NCBI GenBank assembly: GCA_023394255.1
Contig: JAEXAZ010000007.1
Coordinates: 1-6,413, forward strand
Reading direction: 5' to 3'
Source: Bacillota bacterium
GTDB taxonomy: Bacteria > Bacillota > Clostridia > Oscillospirales > Ruminococcaceae
DNA: 6,413 bases
Both the position numbers and the translations under genes were made by a program. Below the pieces are notes generated by a model, which saw nothing but the letters and a program-made list of their open reading frames with translations, made no database searches and had not been told where the DNA came from. This document shows, one piece after another, positions 1 to 5,664 of the stretch (position 1 is the stretch's first letter; every line of letters starts with the position of its first letter).

Positions 1-94
1 AGTCATATCCCATCAGTGTTTCTCCGGCCAGGGGGATGCGGTCGGCCGTCATAACCAGAGCCTTCGCGTAACTGCCTATGATGCAGACATTCAT
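1..94 (-). CDS. PfkB/ribokinase-family sugar kinase, N-terminal 31 residues only
   Basis: This is the first part of a gene that continues past the left edge. It starts at ATG 94-92, with a strong GGAGGA ribosome binding site (about 101-106) six bases upstream. The peptide opens with a short beta strand, NVCIIGSYAK, followed by ADRIPLAGETLMG. This matches the N-terminus of PfkB-family kinases, where a GS-x-N-x-D stretch is followed by a D-x-x-P-x-x-GET motif. Such enzymes phosphorylate a sugar hydroxyl using ATP in the cytoplasm. The gene begins 18 bp after the aldolase stop codon, so the two are almost certainly one operon and would act in sequence on one substrate. Oddity: where ribokinase has Asn and Asp contacting ribose (GSINAD in E. 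coli), this protein reads GSYAKA, which suggests another substrate. The family call is fairly safe, but the ATP site and catalytic Asp lie outside the window, so the substrate cannot be named. Confidence 0.8.
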   Translation of the reverse strand, partial: MNVCIIGSYAKALVMTADRIPLAGETLMGYD

Positions 95-112
95 GATGCG
101 TCCTCCTTCTGT

Positions 113-811
113 TTAGTATGCGTTGGGATCGCCAACCAAACCGTCTACAATTGCCGGGCCGCTGCTGGTACCCACCAGTTCCGCGCCTGCTTCAAACATC
201 GCCTTCATAATCTGCAGGCTGTTTACTTTGCCGGAAACCTTTACACGGCAGGGCGCATGAATATTATTCTTGAGGATGCGCACATCTTCCACCTTTGCAG
301 CGCAGCCGCCGACACCCCATCCGCTGGACTGTTTGACCCAGTCGATACCGGCTTCACAAGCCAGCTGCGCGGCGCGCACCTTTTGCTCTTCATTTAAAAA
401 GCCAAACTCCAGCATCGACTTGACCACAACGCCGTTGGCATGGCTGATCCCGACGATCTGCTTCATTTCCTCAAAATAGGCTTTTTCTTCGCCGCCAATC
501 AGCAGACCGGGGTTGGGCGGAAAGTCAAACTGATCCACACCCTCTTTGATCATTTCCTTCAAAGCTGCCAGCTTCATTGCCAGGGTATCGTTTGCCATCG
601 GGAAATTCAGAGTGCTCGCCACCTCAATGCCGGTTCCTTTGAGCATATCCTTGGCCAAAGAGATAAAGCAGGGAGCGATCATTGCCGCTTGGAATCCATA
701 TTCAGCGCAGGTTTTTAAATGCTTTATTGCGCCCTCGCGCGTCAGGTTGGGGTTGACGTTGGTGTATTGAATTGCCTTGGCTACCTGTTTCCTGTCGTTA
801 AAATCGATCAT
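113..811 (-). CDS. deoC: DeoC-type aldolase (deoxyribose-phosphate aldolase family), divergent
   Basis: A 232-residue class I (Schiff-base) aldolase of the DeoC/TIM-barrel family, close to the usual 220-260 residues. The classical enzyme cleaves 2-deoxyribose 5-phosphate to glyceraldehyde 3-phosphate and acetaldehyde in the cytoplasm. Expected catalytic residues are present: Asp96 in VDQFDFPPNPG, Lys160 (Schiff-base lysine) in DWVKQSSGWG, and Lys191 in RVKVSGK. The phosphate-binding end, VGTSSGPAIV (213-222), is also kept, as is NFPMAND (69-75), which matches the NFPHGND stretch of E. coli DeoC. Differences from classical DeoC: the N-terminal D-x-T (DHT or DLT) reads QYT (15-17), KTSTG reads KQSSG, and the SGG or AGG loop reads SGK (193-195). 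The start ATG 811-809 has GGAGGGG (817-823) five bases upstream. The gene follows the LacI-type regulator and precedes the PfkB kinase by 18 bp. It has its own promoter and an operator-like palindrome in its leader. The family is confident. The exact substrate is not, so the symbol denotes the family. Confidence 0.82.
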   Translation of the reverse strand: MIDFNDRKQVAKAIQYTNVNPNLTREGAIKHLKTCAEYGFQAAMIAPCFISLAKDMLKGTGIEVASTLNFPMANDTLAMKLAALKEMIKEGVDQFDFPPNPGLLIGGEEKAYFEEMKQIVGISHANGVVVKSMLEFGFLNEEQKVRAAQLACEAGIDWVKQSSGWGVGGCAAKVEDVRILKNNIHAPCRVKVSGKVNSLQIMKAMFEAGAELVGTSSGPAIVDGLVGDPNAY

Positions 812-831
812 CTTATCCCCTCCGTTTAATG

Positions 832-849
832 TTTCATGAAACGATTCAT
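832..849 (-). promoter_or_regulatory. Candidate operator for the LacI-type regulator, aldolase leader
   Basis: On the plus strand this site reads TTTCATGAAACGATTCAT. It contains the perfect 12-bp palindrome GTTTCATGAAAC (831-842), overlapping a near-palindrome ATGAAACGATTCAT (836-849) with the AA-n-CG-n-TT core typical of LacI-family operators. Read another way, it is three TGAAA/TTTCA half-sites in alternating orientation. It lies just downstream of the expected start point of the aldolase promoter and upstream of the ribosome binding site, a position suited to repression. Fifteen of its first 17 bases recur at the regulator's own promoter (3129-3145). Binding by the neighbouring regulator is inferred. 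Confidence 0.65.
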
Positions 850-861
850 TTCTTTGAATTT

Positions 862-890
862 ATCATATCACGCCATTGGGAAAGATGCAA
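862..890 (-). promoter_or_regulatory. Sigma-A promoter of the aldolase-kinase operon
   Basis: Read on the minus strand: -35 TTGCAT (890-885), a 17-bp spacer, then -10 TATGAT (867-862). A TGA directly before the -10 makes it an extended -10. Transcription would start near 855, about 44 bases before the aldolase ATG, with the operator-like palindrome immediately downstream. An A-rich tract lies just upstream of the -35. The promoter sits in the 98-bp gap after the regulator gene, where I see no terminator, so some read-through from the regulator is also possible. Confidence 0.75.
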
Positions 891-909
891 TCTTTTTTAA
901 CAGATTTGT

Positions 910-3117
910 TTAATATTCTAAAAGTTCTTCTGCTAATTTATTGATATTCTCCAAAACCGTATTGGCATCGCATTCATTCCCTGCCGCACGGCCCAGCTGC
1001 GTACCGATCACCGCGTCATACAGCCTCAAATTAATATCGAATACTGCGTACCCATCCAGCAGGCCGCGGGTGCGGCTTAAAGAATAACTTTCCAACACCT
1101 TTGATTTCCAAGGGTACAGGCTGTCCATCTCCGTATTGAGATAAAAGGACTTGCGGCTGGAGATTCCCGACAGCACCGCGAACGGGTTTGCAATTTGCTT
1201 TCCGCATGCCCACTTTATGAACTCAAGCGCGGCAGCCTGATTCCGGGAATCACTGAATATTCCCAGCCCCCATCCTCCCAACACTGAACACCGCCCGGGG
1301 ATGATGCCGCTGCCCACGTTCCCCGCGACACAGCTCTGCATGGAATCGTTAAGCCCGAACGCATAGGAATCATATAGCGTTACCATTGCCACTTTCCCTT
1401 GTTTAAAAGTATTCGCAATGTCCTCCCACGTATTGCAGTCGGGGGCGCTGTAGGCGAAGCTTTCCAAATAGCTTTGCAGGGCAATACGGCCAGCCTCTGT
1501 TTGCGCCTGTACCCGGTTATCGGTAATCAGGCTTCCGCCAACCGCCCAAAGCCGGTTTAAATATTCAATGCTGTTGTACAAATTTCCGCCGCGAATCAAT
1601 GCGGTGCCATATTCAACCGGCGATCGTTCATTGAACGCTTTCGTAAAAAATCTGGCAACATCGTTAAATTCGTTCCATGTTTCGGGGACTCTGAGCTGGT
1701 AACCAAACGCGCGCTGAAACTGCATACAAAGGCCCTGATCCCCGAACAAATCATTCTGGAAAAACAAAAGCTGCGTGCCGGTTAAAAACGGAAGGCCATA
1801 CAGGCTGCCGTCCTTTCCCACATATGCTTCCAAAATATTATCAATAAAGTCGGCGCAATACGCCTGATCTTCCCGCAGGGTGTCGAGATTTTGTAAAATC
1901 CCGGGGCCGGCCAGCATGTCCCTCCAGATAATATCATACATAATCACGTCAATATTTTGCGCCCGAAGCTGTTCGGGGTGCTGCACAAGCTGTGTCAATT
2001 GGCTGTAGTCCAACCGGACGAACTCCAATGGAATTCCGCTTTGTTCGGTAAAGCTCTTGCTCAGCATCACCAAAACATCTGCCGTTTGTGCCTTTAACAG
2101 CGCGACGCGCAGCGGGGTCGCATTGCAGGGCCTTACCCCGCGCTTCTCTGAAGAGGGCTGCAATACCCGAAAGCCGGCGCGCAGCGTTTGCAGGCTGGTC
2201 TGCTGCCCGCCCCTGCGGCGGCGCAGATTATTTAAAATACGGTCTGCCGCGAGGCAGCCGATTTCATAATTTGAAACCTCGATCAGCGCATCAAAGTTGC
2301 CCTCGTCCTCAATCCAGTTTTCCGTTTTCATACATATCAGATGTTCCGGTGCTCCCAGGCCAAACGTCTGGGCTGCTTTCTGCGCGCCCTTTGCCAGCAT
2401 AAACCCGCCCAATACCAGAGCCTGTACCGGCGAATGCGCGCTTAACAGCTCAAAAGCCGCCTTAAACCCGCTTTCCATATTCCTGTCGCCCACAAGATAA
2501 GGGATTGCCTCTATGCCATCTATAGATGCCAGCTGTTTCAGCTCAGACTGCGGAACCGTTGCCTTTTCCAGTATTACGCCGATCCGGTCAAAACCCTGGG
2601 TACGGCACCACGCAAAACACTGGCGGAACGCATCGCTGTAATCCACCTGTATGGCGTCCATCTTGCTTTCCAAATGCAGCGACTTGTCCAAAAACACAAC
2701 CGGCACATTGCTGGACTCAATTCGGTACAGCCATTTTTTTCGGCTGACGGAGGTGCCCACAATGATCCCGTCAACGCCAAGCTGTAAAAAATATTCAATA
2801 TGCTTTTTTTCCAGGATTGCGTTGTTATCGGTTGTCTTGATCACAATACTGTATCCGTACTGGCGCAGGCGCTTTTCAATTGCCGCCAAAATCGTCCTCA
2901 GCCCATATTCTTCAATACTGCTTATCACGATACCAATCAGGTATGTTTGCGTGCTTTTCAGGCTTCTTGCCTTTGCGTCCGGCACAAAATCCAGTTCCTT
3001 AATTGCTTTTTCCACACGTTCTATTAAATCGGGGTTGTTGGTTTTTCCGTTGATCACATTGCTTACGGTTCCCAGCGAAACCCCCGCCGCTGCAGCAACA
3101 TCCTTAATGGTAGCCAT
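910..3117 (-). CDS. LacI-family regulator fused to an ABC-type sugar-binding (SBP family 1) domain
   Basis: A continuous 735-residue protein, about twice the usual LacI length. Residues 3-23 are the LacI helix-turn-helix (TIKDVAAAAGVS, then TVSNVING). The hinge helix ARSLKST follows at 50-56. Residues about 58-320 form a full LacI/RbsB-like effector domain (LIGIVIS at 60-66, GVDGIIVGTS at 114-123, ending near FRVLQPSS). A linker at about 321-334 leads to a second ligand-binding fold at 335-735, resembling MalE-type extracellular solute-binding proteins: GSLYGLPFLTGTQLLFFQND at 437-456, VPETWNEFNDVARFF at 477-491, FKQGKVAMVTLYDSYAF at 571-587, GGWGLGIFSD at 614-623, then AALEFIKWA. There is no signal peptide or membrane helix, so this binding domain should act in the cytoplasm as a sensor rather than in transport. 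The start ATG 3117-3115 has AAGGAAG (3124-3130) six bases upstream. The protein probably represses itself and the downstream aldolase-kinase operon, since both promoters share a palindrome. The domain calls are strong. Ligands, and whether both domains bind one, are unknown. Confidence 0.9.
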   Translation of the reverse strand: MATIKDVAAAAGVSLGTVSNVINGKTNNPDLIERVEKAIKELDFVPDAKARSLKSTQTYLIGIVISSIEEYGLRTILAAIEKRLRQYGYSIVIKTTDNNAILEKKHIEYFLQLGVDGIIVGTSVSRKKWLYRIESSNVPVVFLDKSLHLESKMDAIQVDYSDAFRQCFAWCRTQGFDRIGVILEKATVPQSELKQLASIDGIEAIPYLVGDRNMESGFKAAFELLSAHSPVQALVLGGFMLAKGAQKAAQTFGLGAPEHLICMKTENWIEDEGNFDALIEVSNYEIGCLAADRILNNLRRRRGGQQTSLQTLRAGFRVLQPSSEKRGVRPCNATPLRVALLKAQTADVLVMLSKSFTEQSGIPLEFVRLDYSQLTQLVQHPEQLRAQNIDVIMYDIIWRDMLAGPGILQNLDTLREDQAYCADFIDNILEAYVGKDGSLYGLPFLTGTQLLFFQNDLFGDQGLCMQFQRAFGYQLRVPETWNEFNDVARFFTKAFNERSPVEYGTALIRGGNLYNSIEYLNRLWAVGGSLITDNRVQAQTEAGRIALQSYLESFAYSAPDCNTWEDIANTFKQGKVAMVTLYDSYAFGLNDSMQSCVAGNVGSGIIPGRCSVLGGWGLGIFSDSRNQAAALEFIKWACGKQIANPFAVLSGISSRKSFYLNTEMDSLYPWKSKVLESYSLSRTRGLLDGYAVFDINLRLYDAVIGTQLGRAAGNECDANTVLENINKLAEELLEY

Positions 3118-3128
3118 AAATATCTTCC

Positions 3129-3145
3129 TTTCATGAAACCTTTCA
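3129..3145 (-). promoter_or_regulatory. Candidate autoregulatory operator at the LacI-fusion promoter
   Basis: On the plus strand this reads TTTCATGAAACCTTTCA. It holds the palindrome TTTCATGAAA (3129-3138) and the symmetric pair TGAAA-CC-TTTCA (3134-3145). It matches the site before the aldolase gene at 15 of 17 positions and has the same orientation relative to its gene. It lies two bases past the -10 element, over the expected transcription start, and overlaps the ribosome binding site by two bases. Binding here would block the regulator's own transcription. This is inferred from position and from the shared sequence. Confidence 0.65.
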
Positions 3146-3147
3146 CC

Positions 3148-3176
3148 ATTATATCATAATGACGGCCAGTCTGTAT
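3148..3176 (-). promoter_or_regulatory. Extended -10 promoter of the LacI-fusion gene
   Basis: On the minus strand a perfect -10 TATAAT (3153-3148) is preceded by TGA, giving an extended -10. The -35 is poor: ATACAG at 17-bp spacing, or TATACA at 18. An extended -10 can compensate for this. Transcription would start near 3141, inside the palindromic operator. The arrangement parallels the aldolase promoter, which also has an extended -10 followed by the same palindrome. Confidence 0.65.
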
Positions 3177-3350
3177 ATCAGCACTATAAGAATTTGAAAA
3201 AAGAGCTTACGGGTTTGCTTCCACTTCTTCCGCTCCTGCGTGTTTTCCCTCTCGGGCTGTCGGGTTTTACATAACAGCCTTCAATTTAATTTATAAATTA
3301 TTTTTTCCATAATTTATAAAATTTTTCACTTAGCCGACACAACAGGATTG
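3177..3350. other. Divergent intergenic stretch with an AT-rich repeat block
   Basis: This is the remainder of the gap between the LacI-fusion gene and the lipoprotein gene. No convincing gene or RNA structure is visible. Most of 3282-3326 is A or T and contains the 11-mer TAATTTATAAA twice (3287-3297 and 3310-3320), 23 bp apart, or about two helical turns. It could be an UP-like or protein-binding region upstream of the lipoprotein promoter. The 7-mer CGGGTTT also occurs twice, near 3210 and 3261, with no evident meaning. Confidence 0.35.
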
Positions 3351-3356
3351 TATACT
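3351..3356 (+). promoter_or_regulatory. Possible -10 element for the lipoprotein gene
   Basis: TATACT lies 33 bases before the preferred GTG start. No good -35 is found at the right distance: the hexamer at 17-bp spacing is ACTTAG, and TTTCAC occurs only at a 21-bp spacing. The AT-rich block upstream may help. It is offered only as the best candidate in a region with no clear promoter. Confidence 0.25.
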
Positions 3357-3376
3357 CTCTCCAGATTGATCAAATC

Positions 3377-3380
3377 GGAG
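3377..3380 (+). promoter_or_regulatory. Ribosome binding site that decides the lipoprotein start
   Basis: GGAG at 3377-3380 touches the ATG at 3381, too close to serve it, and lies nine bases before the GTG at 3390, an acceptable distance. It therefore favours GTG 3390. That start also gives a compact signal peptide, MTKKLFAILLAAAML. The upstream in-frame TTG at 3348 has no ribosome binding site and would add 14 unneeded residues. Confidence 0.5.
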
Positions 3381-3389
3381 ATGAAAGAT

Positions 3390-4058
3390 GTGACAAAAAA
3401 ACTATTCGCCATTCTTTTGGCTGCGGCAATGCTCGGCGGATGTGCGCAGGCAGCCGCTGTTGACGTTTCTTCCTCAGAGGGTTCGGCTGCAAGTATTGAG
3501 GAAAGTTCCCAACCCGATCAAGAGAACGCCGGTGGCAGAAAACTTGCTGATATGGTTTTTGGAAAAGTTACCGGAATAGACGGAAATACGATTACCCTGC
3601 TGACCATGAGAGGCGGTCCGGGTCAGAGGCCGGACAGAAACGCCGGTCCGCAAAATCGGCGGCGCAGTCCGTCAGACGCGTCGGAACCGGCAGACAGCCA
3701 GAGTTCGGAAGCCGAAAGCTCGGCGACCGCTCAAATAAAGGAAACGCCGAATAACAGACCGGGCGGAGGAAAACCGCCTGTAAGAGGCGCCCGGAAGGAG
3801 TTCCCCGGCGAGGAAAAATCCATCACCGTCACCGACGGATGCAGGATTCTGATTGAAAAGGAAGGAAAATCTTCCGAAGGCAGTTTATCCGATATTAAAG
3901 CGGATGATATCATCAGTGTGGAATTTGCGGAAGACGGAGAAACACCCGCGGTAATCACCGTGAGAACCGGCGGCTTCCGAAAGCAGGGCGGCCGTCCGAA
4001 CGATACGGACAATGCGGCAACCCAATCAGCAGACAGCTCCTCTAATAATTTATCATAA
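3390..4058 (+). CDS. Secreted lipoprotein with a split DUF5666-like domain, function unknown
   Basis: From GTG 3390 this encodes 222 residues. A type II signal peptide (two Lys, then LFAILLAAAML) ends in the lipobox LGGC, so Cys18 should be lipidated and the protein held on the outer face of the membrane. After a Ser/Glu-rich spacer come FGKVTGIDGNTITLL (57-71), SITVTDGCRILIE (144-156), SLSDIKADDIISVEF (165-179) and AVITVRTGG (187-195). This pattern resembles DUF5666-like small beta domains in clostridial lipoproteins: a Gly-Lys-Val-x-x-Ile-Asp-Gly strand, a VTD-x-C/T-x-I strand, and a SLSDIK-x-x-D turn. Residues about 74-140 form a low-complexity Gly/Pro/Arg/Ser/Glu-rich insert between the strands, and the C-terminal 25 residues are a polar Ser/Asn/Asp tail. 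It is a single gene, divergent from the LacI fusion and ended by a strong terminator. No enzyme motif is seen. Lipoprotein status is confident; the domain name is tentative and the role unknown. Confidence 0.75.
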   Translation: MTKKLFAILLAAAMLGGCAQAAAVDVSSSEGSAASIEESSQPDQENAGGRKLADMVFGKVTGIDGNTITLLTMRGGPGQRPDRNAGPQNRRRSPSDASEPADSQSSEAESSATAQIKETPNNRPGGGKPPVRGARKEFPGEEKSITVTDGCRILIEKEGKSSEGSLSDIKADDIISVEFAEDGETPAVITVRTGGFRKQGGRPNDTDNAATQSADSSSNNLS

Positions 4059-4059
4059 G

Positions 4060-4096
4060 AAAAACCTCCGCAGGGCGAAACCTTGCGGAGGTTTTT
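4060..4096. terminator. Bidirectional intrinsic terminator between convergent genes
   Basis: A 16-bp stem pairs 4060-4075 (AAAAACCTCCGCAGGG) with 4081-4096 (CCTTGCGGAGGTTTTT), with one G-U pair and a five-base loop, CGAAA. Because it begins with an A-run and ends with a T-run, it gives a U-tract in both directions. It begins two bases after the lipoprotein stop and ends three bases from the MATE stop, so it should end both transcripts. Confidence 0.92.
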
Positions 4097-4099
4097 CTG

Positions 4100-5449
4100 T
4101 CAGGCTTCCAAAGGCTTATCAGCTGCCCGTTTTCTCCTGTCGAAAAGAAACATGGGAATTTCGTAAGCAAGCATCAGGCTCCAGCCGATCAGGCAGGCGG
4201 ACGCGATTCCCGCAATGCCGCTCATGGGCGCAAGGATGTGGGAAAACACCACTCTTGTGCCGATCTGCAGCAGCGAACTAATCAGCGTAACCGTCATCAT
4301 GCCCATCCCGCGGAAGTACCCCTGCAGGGCATTCGTCCAGCCGGGCATAATATAGTAAAACGCCATGCTGCGCAGATAAAGCGCGCCCAGGGCAACCGCT
4401 TCTTCCCCGCCGTGCGGCAGGAACAGGTTCATGACAGCCTCCGCCCCGAAAAACACCGGCGCGCAAAGCAGAGCCCAGTAAAAGGTTGACATCCCGTTGC
4501 CATAGAGAAACCCTTTCCAAATACGCTTTGTGCTGTTAGCGCCTTTGTTCTGCGCAAAATAGGTGGTCAATGCACTTCCGATGCTCTGCATCGGCGTGAT
4601 GGCAAGATCATCCACGCGGGACACCGCATTAAACGCGGCAATACTGTCGACTCCGAGCGGGTTTACCGCGCCCTGCACAAATACCCGGCCCAAATAGACA
4701 CAGGTCTGCTGCATAGCCGTTACCCAGCTATACTCAATGGTCGTTTTCAGCAGCCCTTTGTCCAGCACAAGCTCTTCTCTTGAAATATGGAGCAGTGGAA
4801 TCGAACGGTTGAAATAAACAAGGCATAAGATACTTGAAACAGCCTGAGAGAGCACCGTTGCAACGGCGGCCCCCGATACACCCACCCCGAGAACAACCAC
4901 AAACAGGATATCGAGCACAATATTGAGCAGGCTGGACACAATTAAGAAGAGCAGCGGAGTTCTGCTGTCGCCAATGCTGCGCAGGGTATTGGAAAAAAAG
5001 TTATACAGATACGTAAAAATCATGCCCAGAAACACAATTTTAAGATAGGAAACCGAAGTGCCAAGAATTTCTTCGGGCGTGTCAATCAGCTTCAGAATCG
5101 GCTTTGCAAGCAAAAACGAAAGTACCGTCATAAAAGCCGTAAAAAGGATTCCCGCAAACAGAGTCGTGCTGATTTCCCGCTTCAATTTTTCCAGTTCCTG
5201 CGCGCCGAAATATTGGCTCATCAACACCGACGCGCCCATGCAGATACCGCCGATAAAAAAAATAGCGACATTCATGATTGGATTTGCCGCGCCTACCGCG
5301 GCAATTGCATCAGTACCCAGATAACGCCCCACAATAATACTGTCGACCGTGTTGTAGGTAAGCTGAAACAGATTCCCCAAAATCATTGGAATAGAAAATC
5401 CAATCAAATGCTTTGCAATGTTTCCCTCTGTCATATTGTGTGCCGCCAT
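4100..5449 (-). CDS. MATE-family multidrug/cation efflux transporter
   Basis: A 449-residue inner-membrane protein, the normal length for the MATE (NorM/DinF-like) family with 12 predicted helices in two similar halves. These antiporters export drugs or metabolites in exchange for Na+ or H+. Recognisable family stretches are IPMILGNLFQLTYNTVDSII (20-39) followed by VGRYLG, GASVLMSQYFGA (72-83), NTLRSIGDSRTPL (154-166), LDILFVVVLGVGVSGAAVAT (179-198) and, in the second half, LQGYFRGMGMM (375-385). Hydrophobic segments alternate with short loops and the protein ends in a basic tail, FDRRKRAADK. The start is ATG 5449-5447, with AAGGGGCGG upstream. An internal ATG at residue 6 (MTEGNI, a common MATE beginning) is a possible alternative but has a weaker site. 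The gene is alone on its strand, convergent with the lipoprotein and divergent from the GntR regulator, which might control it. The substrate cannot be told from sequence. Confidence 0.93.
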   Translation of the reverse strand: MAAHNMTEGNIAKHLIGFSIPMILGNLFQLTYNTVDSIIVGRYLGTDAIAAVGAANPIMNVAIFFIGGICMGASVLMSQYFGAQELEKLKREISTTLFAGILFTAFMTVLSFLLAKPILKLIDTPEEILGTSVSYLKIVFLGMIFTYLYNFFSNTLRSIGDSRTPLLFLIVSSLLNIVLDILFVVVLGVGVSGAAVATVLSQAVSSILCLVYFNRSIPLLHISREELVLDKGLLKTTIEYSWVTAMQQTCVYLGRVFVQGAVNPLGVDSIAAFNAVSRVDDLAITPMQSIGSALTTYFAQNKGANSTKRIWKGFLYGNGMSTFYWALLCAPVFFGAEAVMNLFLPHGGEEAVALGALYLRSMAFYYIMPGWTNALQGYFRGMGMMTVTLISSLLQIGTRVVFSHILAPMSGIAGIASACLIGWSLMLAYEIPMFLFDRRKRAADKPLEA

Positions 5450-5471
5450 TTTATCCGCCCCTTACCAGTCT

Positions 5472-5509
5472 AAAAGCCGCTTAAATCGAGCAGGCGGTCC
5501 GCAGCTTTT
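5472..5509 (-). other. Possible hairpin in the MATE mRNA leader
   Basis: Plus-strand AAAAGCCGC (5472-5480) and GCAGCTTTT (5501-5509) are inverted, with 20 bases between. In the minus-strand RNA they pair over nine positions with one U-G pair; in plus-strand RNA there is an A-C mismatch instead. The hairpin would sit in the roughly 85-base leader of the MATE gene, before its ribosome binding site. A short U4 follows the stem, so attenuation or leader regulation is possible. I do not recognise a known riboswitch. Confidence 0.35.
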
Positions 5510-5539
5510 TTCGTTTACTTTATTTTTACAATATAACTC

Positions 5540-5568
5540 ATTATAGTGCGCAAAAAGACAATTTGCAA
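5540..5568 (-). promoter_or_regulatory. Sigma-A promoter of the MATE gene
   Basis: Read on the minus strand: -35 TTGCAA (5568-5563), a 17-bp spacer, and a perfect -10 TATAAT (5545-5540). Transcription would start near 5533, giving a leader of about 84 bases that contains the inverted repeat at 5472-5509. Confidence 0.78.
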
Positions 5569-5578
5569 TTCCACACTC

Positions 5579-5648
5579 AAAATTCTGCTAATTTTGCTAT
5601 ATATTTTTTGTGCAGTCTGTCTTTCCTGCGATTGCATTGCAGAATTTT
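5579..5648. repeat. Inverted repeat between the divergent MATE and gntR promoters
   Basis: AAAATTCTGC (5579-5588) recurs as its exact complement GCAGAATTTT (5639-5648), with 50 bp between. The arms lie just upstream of the -35 elements of the MATE gene (5563-5568) and the GntR gene (5665-5670). They could be two binding sites of a regulator acting on both genes. The long AT-rich loop argues against an RNA hairpin. A function is not proven. Confidence 0.35.
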
Positions 5649-5664
5649 TTTAAACCGGAATTGC

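Noticed and set aside
836..849. A CcpA catabolite-repression (cre) site before the aldolase gene
   Set aside because: It has a central CG and matching core, but the outer bases are out of register with the cre consensus. The sister site at 3129-3145 lacks the CG, so a local regulator fits better. A minor role of CcpA cannot be excluded.
886..908. A terminator after the LacI-fusion gene
   Set aside because: Only a five-base AATCT/AGATT repeat is present, A/T-rich and without a following U-run on the minus strand. It is too weak to call.
2100..2170. The LacI/solute-binding junction as a frameshift artefact joining two genes
   Set aside because: The frame is open throughout. No signal peptide, ribosome binding site or suitable start precedes the binding domain, and a plausible linker joins the two folds.
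2651..3136. A 161-codon plus-strand open frame opposite the LacI-fusion gene
   Set aside because: It is antisense to the strongly supported HTH and effector domain, resembles no known family, and has no convincing start site. It is a by-product of the codon pattern on the other strand.
3348..3389. An N-terminal extension of the lipoprotein from TTG 3348 or ATG 3381
   Set aside because: TTG has no ribosome binding site and would put unneeded residues before the signal peptide. GGAG abuts ATG 3381 too closely. GTG 3390 gives normal spacing and a normal type II signal peptide.
5472..5509. A plus-strand intrinsic terminator (hairpin followed by six T)
   Set aside because: The stem has an A-C mismatch on this strand and no plus-strand gene lies upstream. 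Pairing is better in the MATE leader RNA.
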